From Hyphomicrobiales bacterium (GTDB taxonomy: Bacteria > Pseudomonadota > Alphaproteobacteria > Rhizobiales > Xanthobacteraceae), in the NCBI GenBank assembly GCA_023266695.1, contig JAHFPO010000042.1, positions 1-15,218 of the forward strand: a stretch of DNA of 15,218 nt, given 5' to 3'. Below the pieces are notes generated by a model. The model saw nothing but the letters and a program-made list of their open reading frames with translations. It did not search any database and was not told the origin of the DNA. Below are positions 8,110 to 14,153 of the stretch, piece by piece. The first letter of the stretch is position 1. Each line of letters opens with the position of its first letter. A program made the position numbers and the translations under genes.

Positions 8110-9402
8110 ATGCACCCCCTGGAGGCAAGAGACCTGCTCCGCCGTCTGTTCGAAGCCGCGGTCGCGGCGGCGCATCCTTCGACTTGTCTGCCGCCGGCGC
8201 TCCCGCCGCCGCCCGTACGCGGACGCATCCTCGTGCTCGCGGCCGGCAAGGCGGCGGGCGCCATGGCGGAGGCCGCGGAGAAACATTATCTCGACCGGCA
8301 GAAGCTCGCCCGCGATCGCCTCGGCGGGCTCGCGGTCACGCGCCACGGCTATGGCCGGCCGACCCGGGTGATCGAGATGGTCGAAGCCGGCCATCCGGTG
8401 CCCGATGCCGCCGGCCTTGCCGCCACCGAGCGCGTGCTTGCGCTCGCCGATCGGGCAACGGCGGACGATCTCGTGTTGGTGCTTTTTTCGGGCGGCGCTT
8501 CGGCGAATTGGATCGCGCCCGCCGCCGGAATTTCGCTCGGCGACAAGCGCACGCTCACCCGCGACCTGCTTGCCTCCGGCGCCACCATCGGCGAGATCAA
8601 TACCGTGCGGAAGCACTTGTCGCGCATCAAGGGCGGCAGGCTCGCCGCTGTCGCCGCCCCGGCCCGGATTCTGACTCTCGCGATTTCCGACGTACCGGGC
8701 GACGACCCTTCCGTCATAGGCTCCGGCCCCACGGTGCCCGATTCCTCGACGCTCGCCGACGCGCGCGCAATCCTCACCCGGCGCGGCATCACACCACCCG
8801 CCGCCATCGCGGCTGCGTTGTCCGATCCCAGGAACGAAACCCCGAAACCCGGTGCCGCCGCCTTCGCCCGCACGGAATTCAGGATCGTCGCCCGCCCCGC
8901 CGATGCGCTCGACGCCGCGGCCAGGATCGCGAAAGATGCCGGCATCGAGCCAATCCTCGCCGGCGCCGATCTCGAAGGCGAGGCGCGCGAGGTGGCCGTG
9001 GAACATGCCGCCCGCGCGCGAAAATTCGCCGCGGACCGCAGACGCGCGATGCTCATCTCCGGCGGTGAGCTCACGGTGACGATCAGGGGAAAGGGCCGCG
9101 GCGGGCCGAATCAGGAATACGCTCTTGCGCTGGCACTGGCGCTTGCCGAAGCAAGGGGTATCGCGGCCATCGCCGGCGATACCGACGGCACCGACGGCGG
9201 AGCGGGCAATCCCGACGACCCGGCCGGCGCCTTCATCGACGAGACGACGCTGTCCCGCGCCCGCAAGCTCGGCCTCGATCCTGCCCGTTTCCTCGCCGAC
9301 AACGACTCCACCGGTTTTTTCGAGCGGCTCGGCGACCTCGTCTCCCCCGGACCGACCTGCACCAATGTCAACGATTTGCGCGCGGTCCTCGTTGACACCT
9401 GA
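8110..9402 (+). CDS. glycerate 2-kinase (DUF4147 + MOFRL; GckA/TtuD type)
   Basis: Cytosolic enzyme, 430 aa, that phosphorylates D-glycerate to 2-phosphoglycerate; older annotations of this family often read 'hydroxypyruvate reductase TtuD'. The N-terminal DUF4147 part carries AAGKAA (44-49, with the likely catalytic Lys46), HPVPD (95-99), SGGASA (127-132), NTVRKHLSRIKGG (164-176) and ISDVPGDDPSVIGSGPTVPD (192-211). The C-terminal MOFRL domain carries ISGGE (316-320), GKGRGGPNQEYAL (327-339), GDTDGTDG (356-363) and GPTCTNVNDLR near the end, where Cys sits in a normally Gly or Arg position. ATG 8110 is preceded directly by an in-frame GTG at 8107; neither has a strong ribosome-binding site. 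It lies upstream of pyruvate kinase on the same strand, consistent with glycerate, glyoxylate or tartrate carbon entering lower glycolysis, as in the ttu gene clusters of Agrobacterium. Confidence 0.93.
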   Translation: MHPLEARDLLRRLFEAAVAAAHPSTCLPPALPPPPVRGRILVLAAGKAAGAMAEAAEKHYLDRQKLARDRLGGLAVTRHGYGRPTRVIEMVEAGHPVPDAAGLAATERVLALADRATADDLVLVLFSGGASANWIAPAAGISLGDKRTLTRDLLASGATIGEINTVRKHLSRIKGGRLAAVAAPARILTLAISDVPGDDPSVIGSGPTVPDSSTLADARAILTRRGITPPAAIAAALSDPRNETPKPGAAAFARTEFRIVARPADALDAAARIAKDAGIEPILAGADLEGEAREVAVEHAARARKFAADRRRAMLISGGELTVTIRGKGRGGPNQEYALALALALAEARGIAAIAGDTDGTDGGAGNPDDPAGAFIDETTLSRARKLGLDPARFLADNDSTGFFERLGDLVSPGPTCTNVNDLRAVLVDT

Positions 9403-9462
9403 CCGGCGGTCGAGGGAAATGGCGTGTGATCCTCGCCGCTCAAGGGTGACGGTGCGTTGCCG

Positions 9463-9951
9463 ATGAAGAGAGTCTCGCGCCCGCGATCGCTACGCCTCGC
9501 CCGGCTCGCTCTTCTCGCCGTGGCCATCGTCGTGCCGGCGACCGCTTTCGCCGATTTCCGCCTCTGCAACCGCACCGGCAGCCGGGTCGGCGTCGCCGTC
9601 GGCTACAAGGACGCCGACGGCTGGACCACCGAGGGCTGGTGGAATGTGGCAGCCAACAACTGCGAGACGCTGATGCGCGGGCCGCTGGTCGCGCGTTTCT
9701 ATTATCTCTACGCCATCGATTACGATCAGGGCGGCGAATGGGCCGGCAAGGCCTTCATGTGCTCGCGCGACAAGGAGTTCACCATCCGCGGCATCGGGGA
9801 CTGCCTTGCCCGCGGCTATAACCGCACCGGCTACTTCGAGGTCGATACCGGCGAGCAGAAGAACTGGACGGTCCAGCTCACCGAGCAGGGCCAATCCGCG
9901 CCCGCCTCGCCGCCGACCAGCCAGACCAAATCAGGGACGCCCAGTAAATGA
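9463..9951 (+). CDS. exported DUF1036 protein
   Basis: A 162-aa protein of the DUF1036 family, function unknown. It starts with a clear Sec signal peptide: basic MKRVSRPRSLRLAR, a hydrophobic core, and ATAFA-DF as a probable cleavage site after residue 30. The mature domain (31 to about 140) begins FRLCNRTGSRVGVAVGY and has four cysteines (35, 67, 100, 114) that could form two disulfides in the periplasm. It also has aromatic-rich GWTTEGWWNV and RFYYLYAIDYDQGGEW segments. The tail is Ser/Pro/Thr-rich. ATG 9463 is preferred to an in-frame TTG at 9457. It follows glycerate 2-kinase after 60 bp, and its TGA overlaps the pyk ATG (ATGA, 9948-9951), so the two are probably translated together although one product is exported and the other cytosolic. 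Confidence 0.88.
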   Translation: MKRVSRPRSLRLARLALLAVAIVVPATAFADFRLCNRTGSRVGVAVGYKDADGWTTEGWWNVAANNCETLMRGPLVARFYYLYAIDYDQGGEWAGKAFMCSRDKEFTIRGIGDCLARGYNRTGYFEVDTGEQKNWTVQLTEQGQSAPASPPTSQTKSGTPSK

Positions 9952-11384
9952 GACGGCTGCGCCGGACCAAGATCGTCGCGACTTTGGGACCGGCCTCCTC
10001 CGATCAGGCGTCGATCGAGCGTCTGTTCGTCGCCGGCGCCGACGTCTTCCGCATCAACATGAGCCACACCCCGCACGAAGCCTTGCGGGCCTACACCGCG
10101 GCGATCCGCGCGATCGAGCAGCGCCATGGACGCCCGATCGGCATTCTCGTCGATCTGCAGGGGCCGAAGCTTCGGCTGGATAGGTTCAAGGACGGCGGCG
10201 CGGAGCTCGCCGCCGGCGCGAGCTTCGTGCTCGATTCCGATCCCAAACCCGGCGATCAGACCCGCGTCCATCTGCCTCATCCCGAGATTCTCGCGGCCCT
10301 CGAGCCGGGTCATCGGCTCTTGATCGATGACGGCAAGGTACAGCTGGTGGTGACGGAGGCGACGCGGCAGCGCACGGTGACCCGGGTCGAGGTCGCCGGC
10401 CGCGTTTCGGACCGCAAGGGCGTGAGCCTGCCCGACACTACGGTCGCGCTGGCGGCGCTCACGCCGAAGGACCGCTCCGACCTCGAGGCCGCGCTCGATG
10501 CCGGCATCGACTGGATCGGGCTTTCCTTCATCCAACGGCCCGAGGACGTCTCCGAGGTGAAGAAGTTGACGCGCGGCCGCGCCGCGCTGCTCGCCAAGAT
10601 CGAGAAGCCGCAGGCGGTGAAGCGGCTCGGCGAGATTCTGGAGCAGTGCGACGCGCTGATGGTCGCGCGTGGCGACCTCGGCGTCGAGATGCCGCTCGAG
10701 CAGGTGCCCGGGCTGCAGAAACAGATCATTCGCGACGCCCGCCGCTCCGGCAAGCCGGTCGTGGTCGCGACCCAGATGCTCGAGTCGATGATCGCCGCGC
10801 CGGTGCCGACCCGCGCCGAAGTCTCCGACGTCGCCACCGCCATCTACGAGGGCGCCGATGCCGTCATGCTGTCGGCCGAATCCGCCGCCGGGCAATACCC
10901 GGTCGAAGCGGTCGAGACCATGAATCGCATCGCCGAGGAGGTCGAACGCGCTCGCGATTATCTTGCCGAGATCAAGTCCCAGCACCCGAAGCCCGAAGCG
11001 ACCGGTGCCGACGCCATTTCCGCCGCCGCCCGCCAGATCGCCGAGACGCTCGATCTCGCGGCGATTCTGTGTCTCACCAGTTCGGGGGCGACCGGCTTGC
11101 GTGTCGCGCGCGAGCGGCCGAGGCCGCCGATCGTGGCCCTATCGCCCAATCTCGCCACAGCCCGCAGACTTGCGCTCGCTTGGGGCGTGCATTGCGTCGT
11201 CACCGAAGAGGCGAGCGATCTCGACGCCATGGTCGCCCGCGCCTGCCGCATCGCCTTCCGCGAGGGCTTCGCCAAGCCCGGCCAACGGGTGATCATCGTC
11301 GCCGGCGTCCCGCTCGGCACACCCGGCGCCACCAACATGGTGCGGATCGCCTTCGTCGGCGCGGACGACGTCGGGGCCGATTAA
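9948..11384 (+). CDS. pyk: pyruvate kinase
   Basis: Converts phosphoenolpyruvate and ADP to pyruvate and ATP, the last step of glycolysis. The 478-aa length is normal for the bacterial enzyme. Motifs in order: KIVATLGPAS (8-17), FRINMSH with Arg35, Asn37 and Ser39, DLQGPKLRL (69-77), DDGKVQL, LAKIEKPQAV with catalytic Lys217 and metal ligand Glu219, VARGDLGVE with Asp243, VVVATQMLESM with Thr275, and PTRAEVSDVATAIYEGADAVMLSAE. In DLQGPKLRL, Lys74 takes the place of Glu117 of rabbit muscle enzyme, with Leu, Gln and Leu at the 113, 114 and 120 positions; this is the set reported for K+-independent pyruvate kinases. It overlaps the DUF1036 stop by 4 bases and converges on the TPR gene with 3 bases between stops; no terminator is evident there. 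Confidence 0.97.
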   Translation: MRRLRRTKIVATLGPASSDQASIERLFVAGADVFRINMSHTPHEALRAYTAAIRAIEQRHGRPIGILVDLQGPKLRLDRFKDGGAELAAGASFVLDSDPKPGDQTRVHLPHPEILAALEPGHRLLIDDGKVQLVVTEATRQRTVTRVEVAGRVSDRKGVSLPDTTVALAALTPKDRSDLEAALDAGIDWIGLSFIQRPEDVSEVKKLTRGRAALLAKIEKPQAVKRLGEILEQCDALMVARGDLGVEMPLEQVPGLQKQIIRDARRSGKPVVVATQMLESMIAAPVPTRAEVSDVATAIYEGADAVMLSAESAAGQYPVEAVETMNRIAEEVERARDYLAEIKSQHPKPEATGADAISAAARQIAETLDLAAILCLTSSGATGLRVARERPRPPIVALSPNLATARRLALAWGVHCVVTEEASDLDAMVARACRIAFREGFAKPGQRVIIVAGVPLGTPGATNMVRIAFVGADDVGAD

Positions 11385-11387
11385 AAT

Positions 11388-12029
11388 TCAGATTTCGCGG
11401 CCCTCGACCTTCACCTCGAGCTTCCTCATCAGCTCCGGGATCGCCTTGAGGTGAGGATGGATCGCGATCGCGCGGCGGAACGCTTCGAGCGCGCGCTTGT
11501 CCTCGCCGATGTCCTGCAGGATCACGCCGAGGCCGGTGAGCGCGCCGAAATGGCGCGGTTCGCGCGCGACCACGATGCGGAGATCCGAAAGCGAGCGAAC
11601 GAGATTCTTCTTCAGATAATGGACCGTGGCGCGCTGAGCGTAGGCTTCGGTAAATCCGGGCGCGAGTTCGATCACCGCGTCGAGGAGCGTGAGCGAAAGA
11701 TCGTAGTCCTTCGCCTCGATCACGGTGCGCGCCCGCTCGATCAATAGATTGGCCGTGGCGCTCCCCGATTGGAGCATGACCGACTCGATCCGATCCTCGA
11801 TGATTTTCGCGACTTCGGCATTGGGCGCATGCTTGAGGGCTTCGAACAGCGCATCGAGCCGCTTGGCGCGATCGAGCTTGGCGGGCCGCGCCGGGCGCTT
11901 GCCATCCGCCTTGATCTCGGGCGCCGCCTCACGGGAGGACGAAGACTGGGCAAAGGCGTGGCCCGTCGCCGCTGCGCAAAGCGCGACGGCCGCCGCCATC
12001 AGCATGGAAGAGAATCGGCGCGCCCGCAT
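11388..12029 (-). CDS. exported tetratricopeptide-repeat protein
   Basis: A 213-aa protein with a Sec signal peptide (MRARRFSSMLMAAAVALCAAATGHAFA, probable cleavage before QSSSS). A charged Lys/Arg/Pro linker leads to tandem helices from about residue 55. Segments such as KDYDLSLTLLDAVIELAPGFTEAY, HFGALTGLGVILQDIGEDKRA and ALEAFRRAIAIHP fit TPR repeats, and the last one ends near the C-terminus. TPR proteins act as scaffolds, so the role is probably protein binding in the periplasm; no specific partner can be named. ATG 12029 is used, with a second ATG at residue 9. It lies downstream of rpmJ on the same strand and tail-to-tail with pyk. Confidence 0.85.
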   Translation of the reverse strand: MRARRFSSMLMAAAVALCAAATGHAFAQSSSSREAAPEIKADGKRPARPAKLDRAKRLDALFEALKHAPNAEVAKIIEDRIESVMLQSGSATANLLIERARTVIEAKDYDLSLTLLDAVIELAPGFTEAYAQRATVHYLKKNLVRSLSDLRIVVAREPRHFGALTGLGVILQDIGEDKRALEAFRRAIAIHPHLKAIPELMRKLEVKVEGREI

Positions 12030-12116
12030 GAATCAAGATTAATCCGCGTGACGCCCGTCGCAAAGAGCGGAATTGAGGCAGTTCCAGAGGCGCGACCCGA
12101 GCCCGCGCCGGCCGCT

Positions 12117-12242
12117 TCAGCCCTGGCGCGCCTTGAACCGGCGCTGGGTCTTGTTGATGATGTAGACGCGCCCCTTGCGCCGCACCAGGAGGTTGTTGCG
12201 GTGGCGGCCGCGCAGCGAGCGAAGCGAATTGCGGACTTTCAT
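12117..12242 (-). CDS. rpmJ: 50S ribosomal protein L36
   Basis: A 41-residue basic protein, read by hand from the minus strand: it starts MKVRNSLRSLRGRHRNN, continues LLVRRKGRVYIINKTQ and ends RRFKARQG. This is the alphaproteobacterial L36, a component of the large ribosomal subunit. It has none of the zinc-binding cysteines of the C+ form, so it is a zinc-independent version. The ATG is 31 bases after the encoded CCA end of tRNA-Val on the same strand, so the two may share a transcript. The Shine-Dalgarno is weak (GAGAAA). It is short enough to be missed by automatic ORF callers. Confidence 0.96.
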   Translation of the reverse strand: MKVRNSLRSLRGRHRNNLLVRRKGRVYIINKTQRRFKARQG

Positions 12243-12273
12243 GGCAGGCTTTCTCGTGATCGTAGGATTCAAA

Positions 12274-12348
12274 TGGTGGGCGCGACAGGGATCGAACCTG
12301 TGACCCCTACCATGTCAAGGTAGTGCTCTCCCGCTGAGCTACGCGCCC
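12274..12348 (-). tRNA. tRNA-Val (anticodon GAC), CCA encoded
   Basis: Reading the minus strand from 12348, the acceptor GGGCGCG pairs with CGCGCCC, followed by discriminator A and an encoded CCA at 12276-12274. The D arm GCTCAGCGGGAGAGC, the anticodon stem-loop CTACC-TTGACAT-GGTAG with anticodon GAC, and the T arm with GGTTCGATCC are all canonical. Without CCA the gene is 12277-12348. It lies 53 bp downstream of the cpdR stop and just upstream of rpmJ. Confidence 0.98.
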
Positions 12349-12401
12349 GCTCGCTTTCGCCTCCTATATCGGCTCATCCAAGGGGGCGCAAGCAAGGCCG
12401 C

Positions 12402-12761
12402 TCAGGCCGCGAGCAGCCTTTCGACCTCGTTGACGAGGTCCTTGAGATGGAACGGCTTGGACAGGACTTTCGCATCCTTCGGCGCTTGGGCGGCGGCGTT
12501 CAATGCCACCGCGGCGAAGCCGGTGATGAACATGACTTTGAGCTCCGGGTCGATCTCGGTCGCGCGGCGGGCGAGTTCGATGCCGTCCATCTCCGGCATG
12601 ACGATATCGGTGAGCAGGAGTTCGAACGGCTCCTCGCGCAGCCGCTCATAGGCCGAGCGGCCGTTGTCGAACGAGACCACCTCGTAGCCGGCGTTGGTGA
12701 GTGCCCGCACGAGAAAGCTGCGCATGTCGTTGTCGTCTTCCGCGAGCAGGATTTTCGGCAT
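12402..12761 (-). CDS. cpdR: CpdR-type single-domain response regulator
   Basis: A 119-aa receiver-only protein very close in pattern to Caulobacter CpdR, which, when unphosphorylated, primes the ClpXP protease at the cell pole for timed proteolysis and is switched off by phosphate from the CckA-ChpT relay. It begins MPKILLAEDDNDMRSFLVRA, with acidic pocket Asp9/Asp10, the phospho-acceptor Asp52 in LLTDIVMPEMDGIELARRA, then FITGFAAVALN (conserved Thr) and LSKPFHLKDLV (conserved Lys). The chain ends in Leu-Leu-Ala-Ala; a terminal Ala-Ala is the feature that makes CpdR itself a ClpXP substrate. There is no output domain. It is transcribed away from the N-formylglutamate amidohydrolase gene, with tRNA-Val, rpmJ and the TPR gene downstream. 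Identity is strong; pathway statements are from the family. Confidence 0.94.
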   Translation of the reverse strand: MPKILLAEDDNDMRSFLVRALTNAGYEVVSFDNGRSAYERLREEPFELLLTDIVMPEMDGIELARRATEIDPELKVMFITGFAAVALNAAAQAPKDAKVLSKPFHLKDLVNEVERLLAA

Positions 12762-12957
12762 TGCCCCGCCCCTCCATCCCGGGCAGTTCCACCAACGATC
12801 AGGACCCCACCATTAGCAGGCATGGGGTAAATGTGCGGTGAAGGCGGATAATTGCCGGAATGGTCTTCACAACCGCCCTCAAGCCCGCGCAGAATGGATA
12901 TAAGGGACATGGGGGGCCGACCCCCCGATCCAGCCGGAGCGGACATCGGACCTATCC
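12762..12957. promoter_or_regulatory. divergent intergenic region, cpdR / N-formylglutamate amidohydrolase
   Basis: A 196-bp gap between divergent starts. On the plus strand TATAAG at 12900-12905 could be a -10 for the amidohydrolase. On the minus strand TTGTGA with TTATCC about 15 bases on is a weak candidate for cpdR. Neither pair is convincing, and I see no CtrA full site (TTAA-N7-TTAA). Confidence 0.25.
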
Positions 12958-13848
12958 ATGGGCGCCCGTATCATCGACGAGCTCGATCCCCCCTATGAGG
13001 TGGTGGAGCCCGCGGCGCTCGCGGGGCCCGTGGTCTGCAACTCGCCGCACAGCGGACGCGCCTATCCATCCCGCTTTCTCGCCCAGAGCCGGCTCGATCT
13101 GCCGACGCTCAGGCGCTCGGAGGACACTTTCGTCGACGAGCTGTTCGCCGATTCGGTCGCCTACGGCGTGCCGCTGATGCGGGCGCATTTCCCGCGTGCG
13201 TTTCTCGACGTCAATCGCGAGCCCTACGAGCTCGACCCGCGCATGTTCGAGGGGCGCCTGCCGGCCTTCGCCAATACGCGCTCGCTCCGGGTCGCCGGCG
13301 GCCTCGGCACCATCGCGCGCGTGGTCGGTGACGCGCGCGAGATCTACGACCGCCGGCTGCCGGTCGACGAGGCGCTCGCCCGCATCGAGTTTTATTACAA
13401 GCCCTATCATCGCGCGCTTCGCCGCCTGATCGTGAACGCCCAGAAGGGCTTCGGCTTGGCGGTTCTGATTGATTGTCACTCCATGCCTTCGAACGCGAGC
13501 GGCCGCGATGAACGCCCGCGCGCCGACGTGGTGCTGGGCGACCGCTACGGCACCAGCTGCGCTCCCGACGTGGCCGATGTGATCGAGGAAAGCTTGCGCG
13601 ATCTCGGCTATGCGGTGCTCCGCAACAAGCCCTATGCCGGCGGCTTCATCACCGAGCATTACGGCGACCCGGCCGCCGGCCTCCATGCCGTGCAGATCGA
13701 GATCAACCGGGCGCTCTATATGGACGAGAACGAATACCGGAAGTCCGCCCGGTTCGAGGCGGTGCGGTCCGATCTCGGCCGCATGGTCGCGCGCCTGGCC
13801 GAAGTCACCGCCAAGGGGGTCGAACCGCTGCGCGACGCCGCGGAGTGA
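12958..13848 (+). CDS. N-formylglutamate amidohydrolase family protein
   Basis: A 296-aa soluble protein of the N-formylglutamate amidohydrolase family (HutG-type in the five-step histidine degradation path, where N-formyl-L-glutamate is split to glutamate and formate). Recognisable blocks: VVCNSPHSGRAYP (25-37), RRSEDTFVDELF (52-63), LDVNREPYELDPRMF (83-97), VLIDCHSMPS (169-178), DVVLGDRYGTSC (190-201), YAGGFITEHYG (226-236) and QIEINRALYMDE (246-257). Conserved His and Glu residues in these blocks are likely metal ligands. No other hut genes are nearby, so a role in histidine use is not supported by context; members of this family next to cpdR may act on other N-acyl substrates. The start has a weak ribosome-binding site, but ATG 12958 fits the family's N-terminus. 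Confidence 0.9.
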   Translation: MGARIIDELDPPYEVVEPAALAGPVVCNSPHSGRAYPSRFLAQSRLDLPTLRRSEDTFVDELFADSVAYGVPLMRAHFPRAFLDVNREPYELDPRMFEGRLPAFANTRSLRVAGGLGTIARVVGDAREIYDRRLPVDEALARIEFYYKPYHRALRRLIVNAQKGFGLAVLIDCHSMPSNASGRDERPRADVVLGDRYGTSCAPDVADVIEESLRDLGYAVLRNKPYAGGFITEHYGDPAAGLHAVQIEINRALYMDENEYRKSARFEAVRSDLGRMVARLAEVTAKGVEPLRDAAE

Positions 13849-13920
13849 CGGCCTCGACCGGGAACGATCGGGTTCGAATCCTTGAGCGGCCTACGATCCG
13901 CTTTTTTCTTGCCTGCCGCG

Positions 13921-14018
13921 AAAGAAAGAGGCCGCTTCGCGGGAGCGAAGCGGCCCAAGTCTAGGGAGGAAACGCCCAAGGAGGGCGGCGGTAACGCGAC
14001 GCCATCGCGTTATCGCAC
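13921..14018 (-). ncRNA. mmgR: mmgR/NfeR1-like (alpha-r14; 'suhB motif') small RNA
   Basis: On the minus strand, between two plus-strand genes, I read a compact sRNA of about 98 nt. Its 5' hairpin is TAACGCGA/TCGCGTTA (14012-13992, loop TGGCG). A second short hairpin is GCCC-TCCTT-GGGC, whose loop exposes a sequence complementary to Shine-Dalgarno sites. A single-stranded TTTCCTCCCTAGACTT follows, with a second anti-Shine-Dalgarno CCTCCC. It ends in a perfect 11-bp terminator hairpin (13955-13930) and a pyrimidine tract TCTTTCTTT. This arrangement and sequence match the alpha-r14 family as I recall it, first described as the suhB motif upstream of suhB-like genes; hisN of that superfamily lies downstream here on the other strand. 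Known members act in trans through the CCUCC motifs, for example mmgR in PHB and nitrogen control in Sinorhizobium. Both ends are approximate. Confidence 0.82.
13930..13955 (-). terminator. intrinsic terminator of the mmgR-like sRNA
   Basis: A perfect 11-bp stem, GGCCGCTTCGC paired with GCGAAGCGGCC, with a 4-base loop. On the minus strand it is followed by TCTTTCTTT (13929-13921), a U-rich tail. On the plus strand the stem is followed by CAAGTC, with no T-run, so it terminates the minus-strand transcript. Confidence 0.85.
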
Positions 14019-14037
14019 TGCACAAATATACAGTGCG
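14014..14037. promoter_or_regulatory. palindrome over the sRNA promoter, possible operator
   Basis: CGCACTG and CAGTGCG form a perfect 7-bp inverted repeat separated by the AT-rich 10-base centre CACAAATATA. The 24-bp layout resembles a site for a dimeric regulator and overlaps the predicted -10 and start point. No regulator can be named from the sequence. Confidence 0.4.
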
Positions 14038-14052
14038 TCGCAAAATGCGCAA
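14025..14052 (-). promoter_or_regulatory. sigma-70-type promoter of the mmgR-like sRNA
   Basis: On the minus strand a good -10 hexamer TATATT (14030-14025) stands 16 bases from a weak -35 TTGCGC (14052-14047). Transcription would start near 14019-14018, just before the first sRNA hairpin. The -10 lies within the palindrome at 14014-14037, so a regulator binding there would block or modulate the promoter. Confidence 0.5.
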
Positions 14053-14140
14053 TCTTTCAGCCATGCCACGATACTAGGCCTGCCATGCACAGAGCGCATA
14101 GCGGCCGAGGATCGTGACGCGGCCAAGACGAGCCGCGCAC

Positions 14141-14147
14141 GGGGAGG
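14141..14147 (+). promoter_or_regulatory. Shine-Dalgarno of hisN
   Basis: GGGGAGG lies 6 bases before the ATG at 14154. This strong site fixes the hisN start and is also a sequence of the kind the nearby sRNA's CCUCCC loop could pair with. Confidence 0.6.
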
Positions 14148-14153
14148 ACGGGA

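Noticed and set aside
9831..10985. 384-aa minus-strand ORF over DUF1036/pyk
   Set aside because: Antisense to pyruvate kinase, every catalytic motif of which is intact on the plus strand.
11769..12323. 184-aa plus-strand ORF ending in GATGIEPVTP
   Set aside because: The ending is the translation of a tRNA gene on the wrong strand, a well-known annotation artefact; the rest is antisense to the TPR gene and rpmJ.
13866..13883. GGGTTCGAATCC after the amidohydrolase, resembling a tRNA T arm
   Set aside because: The flanking stem pairs over only about three bases and no anticodon or acceptor arm is present upstream, so it is not a tRNA or an evident remnant.
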